DNA of 11,485 nucleotides from JANMDR01 sp031376425 (lineage in GTDB: Bacteria; Pseudomonadota; Gammaproteobacteria; Burkholderiales; Usitatibacteraceae): NCBI GenBank assembly GCA_031376425.1, contig JANMDR010000245.1, forward strand, positions 1-11,485, in the 5' to 3' direction. The position numbers were made by a program, and so were the translations under genes. Below, piece after piece: positions 1 to 6,276 of the stretch. The notes beneath the pieces were generated by a model. That model was not told the DNA's origin. It saw nothing but the letters and a program-made list of their open reading frames with translations, and made no database searches. How positions within the stretch are numbered: the stretch's first letter is position 1; every line of letters begins with the position of its first letter.

Positions 1-46
1 TTAATATTTTCATATGTAGCTCTCTTTTGTACAGTAGATTAAATTT

Positions 47-1081
47 TTACTCGGCGCTCACTCTAACGATCAACTTGCCGAAGTTTTTGCCTTCAAGCAA
101 ACCAATAAATGCGCTAGGGGCATTCTCAAGACCATCAACAATATCTTCGCGAAACTTAATTCGGCCATCCTTTACCCAAGCCAGCATCTGGTTAAAAAAT
201 TCATCGAAGCGTGGGCCGTAGTCAGACGAGATGATGAAGCCCTGCATCTTGATGCGCTTGGTCAACAGGGTACGCATCAACTTACCGAGCTCACCTGAAG
301 TTGTTGAGGGGGTATTTTGGTTATAGCTCGCAATCAACCCGCACACTGGCACCCGCGCACGTTCGTTTAGTAGTGGTAGAACCGCATCAAATACCGCGCC
401 GCCAACATTTTCAAAATAAACGTCAATGCCGCGCATGCAGGCTAACCCCAACTGATGGGGAAAGTCGGTGCTGTGATGATCAATACAGGCATCAAAGCCC
501 AACTCATCAATAACGTAGCGGCACTTTTCAGCCCCCCCTGCTATACCAACTACGCGGCAACCCTTTATCTTGGCAATTTGACCAACCACCGAGCCCACAG
601 CACCGCTCGCCGCTGCGACTACCACCGTATCCCTTGGCATCGGCCGACCAATATCAAGTAGCCCCATATAGGCCGTAAATCCGGGCATACCAAGCACACC
701 CAGCGCGAGCGAAGGGTGCGGCATTGCGACGTCAATTTTAGTCAGTCCCGCCACTTCGGTGACCGCATATTCCTGCCAACCGGTATAGCCAAGTACCAAG
801 TCACCCTTTTTGAACTGTGCATTCTGCGATGCCACAACGCGAGAGACCGTAGCCCCGCCTATCACTTCATCAATAGCGCTAGCTGCCGCATAAGAAGGCG
901 CATCACTCATGCGGCCACGCATATAGGGGTCTAGCGATAGATAAATGGTATGCAACAAAACTTGTTGCGATGATAGCGCCGGTACAACACGCTGTTCCAT
1001 GCGAAAATCGCTCGCCACCGGTGCACCAGACGGGCGGGCACTTAAAACTATTCTGTGATTTAAAATTTGATTTTGCAACAT
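47..1081 (-). CDS. NADP-dependent MDR-family oxidoreductase (CurA/prostaglandin-reductase-like)
   Basis: Predicted cytoplasmic 344-residue medium-chain reductase of the zinc-independent leukotriene B4 dehydrogenase/CurA type (COG2130). These enzymes use NADPH to reduce the C=C bond of alpha,beta-unsaturated ketones and aldehydes. Seen in the sequence: the N-terminal substrate-domain signature SLDPYMRGRMSD, the nucleotide-binding Rossmann segment with AASGAVGSVVGQIAK followed by GCRVVGIAGG, then YFENVGG and a C-terminal NFGKLIVRV. No structural-zinc cysteine cluster is apparent. The open frame continues 14 codons upstream to 1123, but the ATG at 1079-1081 is preferred: it has GGAG about 8 bases upstream, and MLQNQILNHRIVL fits the usual family N-terminus. 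Length is normal. It is transcribed away from the rest of the window and has no close partner. Exact substrate is unknown; family assignment is firm. Confidence 0.93.
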   Translation of the reverse strand: MLQNQILNHRIVLSARPSGAPVASDFRMEQRVVPALSSQQVLLHTIYLSLDPYMRGRMSDAPSYAAASAIDEVIGGATVSRVVASQNAQFKKGDLVLGYTGWQEYAVTEVAGLTKIDVAMPHPSLALGVLGMPGFTAYMGLLDIGRPMPRDTVVVAAASGAVGSVVGQIAKIKGCRVVGIAGGAEKCRYVIDELGFDACIDHHSTDFPHQLGLACMRGIDVYFENVGGAVFDAVLPLLNERARVPVCGLIASYNQNTPSTTSGELGKLMRTLLTKRIKMQGFIISSDYGPRFDEFFNQMLAWVKDGRIKFREDIVDGLENAPSAFIGLLEGKNFGKLIVRVSAE

Positions 1082-1751
1082 AGCAGGTACTCCACGTTTG
1101 GGGTTACGGAAAATTAAGCGCAACTCGTTCGCTTTGAATAGATGTTAGCCACTAACCCGCTCTGGAAATGCGCATTTTCCGATTTGGTTGAGTTGGGCTA
1201 AGTTGCACTAGATTGAGGTGAGGTGAGCTGAGCATGCGCCCAGTATCGTGTTAGTTCTGTACGGCACCCAACATAAAACATGGAATGTCACAACGAAGTT
1301 TTTAAACTTGGAGGTGTGCCTAAGCAAAGCCGCGCCATTAGGTTGCAGCAAAAGGTATGAAAGGACATGAAAGGAATTTTTTCGCAGTGTAATCCTTGAG
1401 CCCGCAGAAACATGGTGAGCATTTCTGGAAATTTGTATACGACATTAGCGGGCGGTGAGCTTGGATTTTGATGAGTTCACGCTGAGAGCCGCGTAAAGAG
1501 AAGGGCGACAAATATTCGTACCCACGCTTTTTTTTCGGCGGATAAAAGTGGATTAGCCGGAAGACCAAACGCACCGACAATAGCAAGGATGGCAAGACTA
1601 GCAGGGCTACTATGCACGACGCTAAGATAAGCTTTGATCTAAGCGTGGCAACGATATCTATTTATGCAATTTCCCCACCTGTTGATTTTTCAGGCGGGAA
1701 AATTTATTAGCTCACTATCGGTTCAATGAGAACCGGCGTGTATCTTTGCTT
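1082..1751. other. Long intergenic stretch with small inverted repeats, no convincing gene
   Basis: About 670 bases between the MDR gene and the fasciclin gene, both on the minus strand. No frame here gives a protein I recognise; an 85-codon minus-strand frame at 1338-1595 has no family features. Visible structure: a palindrome AAGTTT-TT-AAACTT at 1296-1309; a tandem ATGAAAGGA at 1357-1365 and 1367-1375; eight T at about 1529-1536; an inverted repeat at 1619-1646 with 10-base arms (ACGCTAAGAT / ATCTAAGCGT, one mismatch); a hairpin at 1671-1700 (arms TTCCCGCCTG and CAGGTGGGGAA on the minus strand, G-U pairs allowed); and a hairpin at 1719-1735. Part of the 1081-1200 end probably holds the MDR promoter, but no clear -35/-10 pair was found. 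Confidence 0.5.
1719..1735 (-). terminator. Possible hairpin in the 3' end of the fasciclin transcript
   Basis: Perfect 6-base arms CGGTTC and GAACCG with a 5-base loop lie about 17 bases past the fasciclin stop codon. A second, longer imperfect hairpin follows at 1671-1700. Neither is followed by a U-rich tract on the minus strand, so this is not a canonical intrinsic terminator. A role as 3'-end protecting or rho-assisted structure is only inferred. Confidence 0.25.
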
Positions 1752-2165
1752 TTAACTTGCTGGCAAAAGTACTGTATCAACAACGTGGATTACGCCATTA
1801 GATGCGGCAATATCCGTCTTTGTTACATTGATCTTACTGTTGAGCGTCACACCTTTGTCCGTGGCAATATCAAGTTTGGCGCCATTGAGCGTTGCCGCAG
1901 ATTTGCCATTAAGCTTGAGTACATCAGCGGCCATCACCTTACCTGCCAAGACGTGATATTTAAGGATAGCTGTAAGTTTGGGAATATCTTTGAGTAGACC
2001 GTCGAGCGTGCCAGCAGGTAACTTGGCAAACGCGTCGTCGGTTGGTGCGAAGACAGTGAATGGACCGGTGCCTTTTAAGGTATCAACAAGACCTGCGGCG
2101 GTGAGTGCTTTGGCTAGTGTTTTAAAGTGGCCATCAGCAACTGCAACATCAATAATGGTATTCAT
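1752..2165 (-). CDS. Fasciclin (FAS1) domain protein
   Basis: A 137-residue protein made of a single FAS1 domain. Seen: the H1 block GPFTVFAPTDDAFAKLP (residues 34-50), the central LTAILKYHVLAGKVMA with the characteristic YH pair (70-71), and the terminal H2 block NGVIHVVDTVLLP (123-135). FAS1 domains are usually secreted or surface-exposed adhesion modules. Here translation starts directly with the first helix of the domain (MNTIIDVAVADGHFKTLAKAL), with no signal peptide or membrane anchor, so the product is predicted cytoplasmic unless exported by another route. The ATG at 2163-2165 has only a weak purine-rich site (GAAAG) upstream. It is monocistronic as far as can be seen: the next minus-strand gene lies 670 bases downstream. 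Function in bacteria is poorly defined; domain call is very secure. Confidence 0.93.
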   Translation of the reverse strand: MNTIIDVAVADGHFKTLAKALTAAGLVDTLKGTGPFTVFAPTDDAFAKLPAGTLDGLLKDIPKLTAILKYHVLAGKVMAADVLKLNGKSAATLNGAKLDIATDKGVTLNSKINVTKTDIAASNGVIHVVDTVLLPAS

Positions 2166-2481
2166 AGTTTAGCTTTCAGTAAAATGCGTCTGGTGGCGCA
2201 TCACCTTGCGTAACAAAATAGTCCGCATGGTTAACCAGAAAGGGCAATATGAAGCACAGCAGATGCTGCGTCTGTACGCGAGCATACGAACCGCTACGCT
2301 GCTCAAGCGCGTTGTAATCGATAGCGTCTTTAGGTGGTGGAATAATGCAGCATCACTATCCAGTTATGTTTGCCAGCAAACAGACGCACGATAACTTTTG
2401 CAGCAAAATTTTGTGATCGCATTTACGCATTCGTTGCCGCACACTAGTTGATCGTTTCCCACCATTTTGCAAGGAGTATGC
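2166..2481. other. Divergent intergenic region between fasciclin and DUF1295 genes
   Basis: About 316 bases that must carry the divergent promoters of the flanking genes. A short inverted repeat ATGCG/CGCAT lies close to the fasciclin start, around 2184-2202. A plus-strand frame is open from a TTG at 2206 (first ATG 2227) to 2394, encoding at most 62 residues with no ribosome binding site and no family I recognise. I see no clear promoter hexamers or operator. Confidence 0.4.
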
Positions 2482-3261
2482 ATGGCTTTCGAATATTTAA
2501 TCGCTATGGCGCTGTTAGCTTCCTTAGTGTGTAGTGCACTGGTATGGCTGGTGAGTTTGCGGCACGATAACGTCGCCATTGCTGACCGTGCTTGGCCCTT
2601 GTTAATCACCGTTTCAGCTGTCGTATTTGTAACAGGGATAGCACCGCTTCACGTTAGGATTGTCGTGATGCTAGTGTTGGTAGTCGCTTGGGGGCTGCGT
2701 CTGGGTCTTTTCATTACCTGGCGTAGCTGGGGGCAGCCAGAAGATCGGCGTTATGTGGATATGCGTGAGCGTAACCAACCCAACTTTAGGTGGAAAAGCC
2801 TTTACTTGGTATTCGGTTTGCAGGCAGTGCTCGCGGTACTGGTGGCATTGCCATTTATGGCTGTGGCAACTGCGCAAGGGGGGGTAAGTGCGTGGTCCGG
2901 TTTCGACAGCGCGGGATTAGCGCTCGCCTTATTCGGAATGGTGTTTGAAGCCATTGCCGATGCGCAGATGGCCGCATTCAAGGCGAATGCACCGAAAGAG
3001 GGCAGCGTGATGAACACAGGATTGTGGCGTTATTCGCGCCATCCCAATTACTTCGGCGAAAGCTGTTTTTGGTGGGGCATGTATCTATTCGCGCTGTCAG
3101 CCGACGCTTGGTGGGCGGTGCTCTCGCCCATTTTGATCACGTTTTTACTGTTGAAAGTATCGGGCATCAATCTGCAAGAGCAATACTTGCAGTCACGCGG
3201 CCATGCGTACGTTGACTATATGCAGCGCACTTCAGCGTTTTTGCCGTGGCGGCCTAAATAG
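2482..3261 (+). CDS. DUF1295 family membrane protein (steroid 5-alpha-reductase-like fold)
   Basis: A 259-residue polytopic inner-membrane protein. Hydrophobic segments lie at roughly residues 3-25, 38-54, 58-80, 107-130, 143-158 and 197-228. The family-defining C-terminal part is clear: EAIADAQMAAFK (156-167), then GLWRYSRHPNYFGES (180-194), and near the end YVDYMQRTSAFLPWRPK. This is the signature shared by DUF1295 proteins and the C-terminal domain of steroid 5-alpha reductases and ICMT-like methyltransferases, where the RHPNY segment contacts cofactor. The reaction of the bacterial members is not established. The start at ATG 2482 is chosen because AAGGAG sits five bases upstream; a TTG at 2467 would overlap that site. 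It is convergent with the PagL-like gene, with only 17 bases between stops. Confidence 0.92.
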   Translation: MAFEYLIAMALLASLVCSALVWLVSLRHDNVAIADRAWPLLITVSAVVFVTGIAPLHVRIVVMLVLVVAWGLRLGLFITWRSWGQPEDRRYVDMRERNQPNFRWKSLYLVFGLQAVLAVLVALPFMAVATAQGGVSAWSGFDSAGLALALFGMVFEAIADAQMAAFKANAPKEGSVMNTGLWRYSRHPNYFGESCFWWGMYLFALSADAWWAVLSPILITFLLLKVSGINLQEQYLQSRGHAYVDYMQRTSAFLPWRPK

Positions 3262-3278
3262 GCTTGAGCTGATCAATC

Positions 3279-3842
3279 CTACTTAAAGCGATAGGCATAG
3301 CGCAACTGGATAAAATCTTCGCCCGGATTGGGATGCTTTATGCCACCGTTGGAAAAGTGCTGCAGGCGCATTGATAGTTCATGCTCGCGATGCTGGCCAA
3401 TATTGCAGCCTACAGCAAGATGGTCGCCGAAATTGAAGGCTGTCGAGAACCGCTTGCGGTCGGTTTCATAAAGTGAAGTCGTTATAGACAGTCCCACTCC
3501 CGCTTCAAAAAACCAAGGAGAAGTGCCGCCAGCAGGTCGGTAGCGGAACACCGGCGTCAGGCCGACCTGCGCAAGCCACGCTGTCCGGCGTGCGTCTGCT
3601 GCCACATAGGACCACTCTGACACGGAGGCTTCCGAATATCCACTGACCCGCCCGCCACCGAGCGTCCACTGTCGTCCCCAATCCCATGTGAAGCCTGCGG
3701 TGAAGCCGTGGGTTTTACCAGCCGTGGCGATTTGTGTAAATGCCGATGTGGGTACAAATGCTGCTTTTGCATCTACGCAACTGAGTGCGTTCAGAAATGC
3801 AGCGCCTAAAATCATAGTAGCCATACGGCAAGTTCGGTGCAT
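3279..3842 (-). CDS. pagL: PagL-like lipid A 3-O-deacylase (acyloxyacyl hydrolase)
   Basis: A 187-residue outer-membrane beta-barrel hydrolase predicted to remove the 3-O-linked acyl chain of lipid A, altering endotoxin structure and membrane permeability. Residues 1-27 form a signal peptide (hydrophobic 8-20, likely cleavage after AKA). The body has alternating barrel strands such as AGFTWDWGRQWTLGGG and SPWFFEAGVGLSI. The catalytic region is HFSNGGIKHPNPGED, giving His162 and Ser164 in the H-x-S arrangement of PagL, with Glu175 as the likely third residue. The last strand is IQLRYAYRFK; the penultimate Phe is close to the usual C-terminal aromatic barrel signal. The start ATG 3840-3842 has GAGG seven bases upstream. 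Spacing from His to Glu is 13, against 14 in the Pseudomonas enzyme as I recall it; an Asp stands at 14. Confidence 0.9.
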   Translation of the reverse strand: MHRTCRMATMILGAAFLNALSCVDAKAAFVPTSAFTQIATAGKTHGFTAGFTWDWGRQWTLGGGRVSGYSEASVSEWSYVAADARRTAWLAQVGLTPVFRYRPAGGTSPWFFEAGVGLSITTSLYETDRKRFSTAFNFGDHLAVGCNIGQHREHELSMRLQHFSNGGIKHPNPGEDFIQLRYAYRFK

Positions 3843-4114
3843 TGTGATTCCTCGTTTCGTGAGTCACGACCTTACGCCTCACAAGGGGAGTTTTCTGTTC
3901 GCCAGAACACGCTGAATTTAGTTTCTGCTTACGTCTGCTATCGCACCGACGCAGGCAGGGGTTGCGACGATCATATATACGAGAAGCGGGTCGGCGATAG
4001 CGCGAAACCATGTGGCCGAAATTGTTTGTGCCACAACGCGCTGTTGCAAACGTATCCGCCTTGAACTTACGGCGCATGCATGGCGCTAACTTAAACCACA
4101 ACCAAGGATTCACA
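3843..4114. other. Divergent intergenic region between pagL-like and quinone-reductase genes
   Basis: About 272 bases between two divergent starts, so promoters for both directions should lie here. Near the pagL side there is a short dyad GTGAG...CTCAC (about 3859-3882) overlapping a palindromic GTGAGTCAC. An AT-rich patch CATATATAC at about 3972-3980 could be a -10 region for the plus-strand operon, but no matching -35 at normal spacing is visible. A plus-strand frame extends upstream of the reductase start to 4010 but lacks family similarity. Confidence 0.35.
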
Positions 4115-4699
4115 ATGGATGGCAAACGCATATTACTGATTCAAGGGCACCCTGATGCTACCGAGCCACATCTTTGTCATGCCCTAGCATCCAGCTATGC
4201 CGCAGCGGCAGAAAAGGCAGGCCACACGGTACGCACCATCACCGTTGCCACGCTTGATTTTCCATTGCTACGTAGCCAAAAAGATTTTGAAACAGGCGCC
4301 GTACCCGCTGCCCTCAAGCCCGCGCAAGACGACATCTTATGGGCTGAACATCTGGTCATTTTCTTCCCCCTGTGGGCGGGCGATATGCCAGCCTTACTCA
4401 AAGGTTTTTTTGAGCAAACATTTCGCCCGAGTTTTACCGGCACGTACGCTACGCGCTTTGGAAAAAAGTTGTTATCAGGCCGATCTGCCCGTGTAGTGGT
4501 AACGATGGCAATGCCTGCAGTGGTATATCGCTGGTACTTTCGCGCTCACAGCGTGAAGTCGCTGGAGCGCAGCTTGCTCGGTATTGTGGGCATTGCCCCC
4601 GTACATGAAACTTTGATTGGATTGGCAGGCAATATGAAACCGGCGGATGCCGCTAAATGGCTCAGTAAGCTCAAGCGCCTTGGGATAAAGGCGGAGTGA
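4115..4699 (+). CDS. Flavodoxin-fold NAD(P)H-dependent oxidoreductase (quinone reductase type), first copy
   Basis: A 194-residue soluble flavoprotein of the flavodoxin-2 family (NQO/KefF/MdaB type), predicted to bind FAD or FMN and reduce quinones or related electrophiles by two-electron transfer. Seen: first beta strand and phosphate-binding segment KRILLIQGHPDA (4-15), the conserved FPLWAGDMPALLKGFFEQTF (84-103) that forms the flavin/substrate loop, and a basic tail KWLSKLKRLG (181-190). The TxGGP-like flavin loop of many relatives is replaced by VTMAMP (129-134). The ATG at 4115 is preferred over an upstream in-frame ATG at 4010 because AAGGA lies seven bases before it and the beta strand starts immediately. 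A second, distinct family member follows after 82 bases. Its 3' end is partly duplicated just before the DUF6064 gene (see 5492-5626). Confidence 0.9.
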   Translation: MDGKRILLIQGHPDATEPHLCHALASSYAAAAEKAGHTVRTITVATLDFPLLRSQKDFETGAVPAALKPAQDDILWAEHLVIFFPLWAGDMPALLKGFFEQTFRPSFTGTYATRFGKKLLSGRSARVVVTMAMPAVVYRWYFRAHSVKSLERSLLGIVGIAPVHETLIGLAGNMKPADAAKWLSKLKRLGIKAE

Positions 4700-4753
4700 C
4701 TATTGCCCTTAATCACTTCTAATCCATCAGTCCACTATTGCTGTTTTAGCCAT
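4696..4753 (+). pseudogene. Possible relic of a DUF6064 gene start behind the first reductase
   Basis: The reductase stop is embedded in GAGTGAC, and a GTG at 4696-4698 overlaps that TGA exactly as the DUF6064 GTG at 5623 overlaps its upstream TGA. The next codons read GTG ACT ATT GCC CTT, against GTG ACG ATT CCC TTC in DUF6064. After about eight codons the frame stops (TAA). Further on, the stretch from 4736 (TATTGC ... GCC) resembles the DUF6064 stretch at 5676-5690, with I-A-V codons shared. The match is short and needs alignment; the interpretation as a decayed gene head is inference. Confidence 0.35.
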
Positions 4754-4781
4754 TGATCACTTCAAGCTAATCAGCATCATT

Positions 4782-5474
4782 ATGAAAGTCGTACCGATGA
4801 AAAACTTACTTGTCCTTGCCCATCCTGAGCCTAAAAGCTTCAACGCAGCGCTATTCCAGCAAGCCATCGCAACGCTCACGTTCGCAAAGCATGAAGTGAT
4901 GACCAGTGATCTTTATGCAATGAAGTTCAACCCCATTTCTGATAGGTACAATTTCATAGAGGCCTTCAATCCAAACTATCTAAGCCTACAAGCAGAAGAG
5001 AATCACGCGAGCACAACAAATGGTTTTGCCGCTGATATAGAGGCAGAAATGCGCAAAATTGAAACTGCTGACCTCATGATTTTGCACTTTCCGCTATGGT
5101 GGTTTTCCATGCTTGCCATATTAAAGGGATGGGTTGATCGCGTGTTTGCTTCTGGCCGCACCTATGGGTCTGGTCGAATGTATGAGAAAGGTGTATTTAA
5201 GGGTAAGCGCGCTATGCTCACTTTGAGTACCGGCGGTCCACAATCGGTGTATATCGCAGGTTGTTTTAATGGCGATATCGACGCGATTCTTCGGCCCATC
5301 GAACGCGGCATTCTTCAGTTTCTTGGCTTCGATGTATTGCCCGCACAGATTGTCTTTTCGCCAGCCCAGATGGGCATTGCCGAGCGTGAAGCAGCGTTGG
5401 CTGCATACGCCCTAAGGTTGCAATCCATTGAAACCGAGAACCCTAAACCACCATTAGCGTATGAAGTACGATGA
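4782..5474 (+). CDS. NAD(P)H:quinone oxidoreductase-like flavodoxin-fold protein, second copy
   Basis: A 230-residue cytoplasmic flavoprotein of the NQO1/KefF flavodoxin-2 family. Seen: N-terminal NLLVLAHPEPKSFNAALF, where the HPxxxSFN motif binds the flavin phosphate and adenosine; LMILHFPLWWFSMLAILKGW with the family's PLWW; GWVDRVFASGRTYG; and the flavin-contacting LTLSTGGP. The C-terminal tail from about residue 195 is longer than in the first copy. Two starts are possible: ATG 4782 (used here) and ATG 4797, which matches the family N-terminus (MKNLLVLAHPEP) better. Neither has a good ribosome binding site. It is only distantly similar to the upstream reductase, so the pair is not a recent duplication. 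Likely role: two-electron reduction of quinones or other electrophiles. Substrate not determinable. Confidence 0.92.
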   Translation: MKVVPMKNLLVLAHPEPKSFNAALFQQAIATLTFAKHEVMTSDLYAMKFNPISDRYNFIEAFNPNYLSLQAEENHASTTNGFAADIEAEMRKIETADLMILHFPLWWFSMLAILKGWVDRVFASGRTYGSGRMYEKGVFKGKRAMLTLSTGGPQSVYIAGCFNGDIDAILRPIERGILQFLGFDVLPAQIVFSPAQMGIAEREAALAAYALRLQSIETENPKPPLAYEVR

Positions 5475-5491
5475 TGTCTAATGATATCTAA

Positions 5492-5626
5492 GCGCGACGA
5501 GCCAAAATAGCGATTTTAGGTCACCGGTATGTAGCCGATCTAAGGGGTAATATGAAACCTAGAACCACCACCAAATTGCGCAAATCGAACCGTAAGGTCA
5601 AGCGCCTTGGAAAAAGCACAGCGTGA
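5492..5626 (+). pseudogene. Relic of a flavodoxin-fold reductase 3' end, forming a basic mini-ORF before DUF6064
   Basis: This frame is open from just after a TAA at 5489-5491 to the TGA at 5624-5626. Its end parallels the end of the reductase at 4115-4699: AATATGAAACC is identical at 4631-4641 and 5549-5559, and 5592-5610 matches 4665-4683 at 18 of 19 bases. The peptides align as GNMKP...KLKRLG and GNMKP...KVKRLG, with three extra codons in this copy, and both stops lie in GTGAC. Upstream of GNMKP the similarity fades. As a gene on its own, ATG 5552 with AAGGGG close upstream would give a 24-residue peptide very rich in Lys and Arg, whose stop overlaps the DUF6064 GTG. Decayed gene tail is the favoured reading; a translated coupling peptide is also possible. 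Confidence 0.5.
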
Positions 5627-6276
5627 CGATTCCCTTCACAGTCGAAGCGTTCTACGGCGTATTCTCAGCCTACAATATTGCAGTGTGGCCAATGCAGTTG
5701 CCGCTGCTGGCACTGGGAGTGCTAGCTGTTGTGTTGCTCATTAGGCAACGTCGCTATTCCAGTGTTGGTATCTCGGTGATCCTGACTGGCTTATGGATAT
5801 GGCAGGCGCTGGGCTACCACCTAGCGTTTTTCACAGTCATCAATCCACTTGCCTATGGCTTTGCTGCCCTATTCTTCGCTGGCGCGCTCACTTTCTTTTG
5901 GCAAGGGGTGACTTGCAAGAAGTTGATTTTCAAACACACGACTGGATGGCGCCAGTGGGCTGGATCTAGTTTGATATTTTTTGCGCTGGCGATTTACCCG
6001 GCTTGGACTTACCTTGAAGGGCACCACTACCCTGCTTTTCCTACTTTTGGGTTGCCTTGTCCCACCACTTTATTCAGCATCGGAATACTCGCATTTTTAG
6101 TTAAGCCCTACCCCCGTAGCGTATTTGTCATCCCAATTCTGTGGTGTTTTGTAGGTAGCCAAGCGGCGTTTGTGTTTGCTGTTCGTGCTGATTTAGGTTT
6201 GATCGTTGCGGCTGTCGTAGGTTTGATAATGCTGGTGCAACCCAAAGTTGTCGAAGTATCATTGGGCAAAACTTGA
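5623..6276 (+). CDS. DUF6064 family integral membrane protein
   Basis: A 217-residue polytopic membrane protein with about six to seven hydrophobic segments (roughly residues 23-40, 47-67, 74-92, 107-127, 143-160, 164-183 and 188-208). I recognise the DUF6064 pattern from the N-terminal IPFTVEAFYGVFSAYNIAVW and the loop HHYPAFPTFGLPCPTTLFS, whose Tyr-Pro, Gly-Leu-Pro-Cys-Pro-Thr-Thr residues are the most conserved part of the family. The function is unknown. The start is a GTG at 5623, supported because the family begins this way and because it overlaps the preceding TGA (GTGA), as expected for translational coupling; there is no good independent ribosome binding site. Its stop overlaps the next ATG (TGATG). 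The conserved Cys-Pro suggests a metal or redox site, which is inference only. Confidence 0.85.
   Translation: MTIPFTVEAFYGVFSAYNIAVWPMQLPLLALGVLAVVLLIRQRRYSSVGISVILTGLWIWQALGYHLAFFTVINPLAYGFAALFFAGALTFFWQGVTCKKLIFKHTTGWRQWAGSSLIFFALAIYPAWTYLEGHHYPAFPTFGLPCPTTLFSIGILAFLVKPYPRSVFVIPILWCFVGSQAAFVFAVRADLGLIVAAVVGLIMLVQPKVVEVSLGKT

Noticed and set aside
1522..1540. T8 run as an intrinsic terminator
   Set aside because: No adequate stem precedes it on the plus strand.
1338..1595. Minus-strand open frame of 85 codons in the gene-poor region
   Set aside because: No ribosome binding site, odd composition, no family feature; likely chance.
2206..2394. Plus-strand open frame of up to 62 codons (ATG at 2227) in the fasciclin-DUF1295 gap
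   Set aside because: Starts with TTG or an ATG without ribosome binding site and matches nothing I recognise; mentioned only within the intergenic entry.
3715..4131. Overlapping open frames on both strands across the pagL start and the upstream gap
   Set aside because: They overlap the well-supported PagL signal peptide and barrel start in other frames and have no family features.
4115..5474. The two quinone-reductase genes as a recent tandem duplication
   Set aside because: Their motifs differ (AGDMPALLKG versus WFSMLAILKG, VTMAMP versus LSTGGP) and lengths differ; they are distant paralogues, so only the short 3'-end repeat suggests a recent event.
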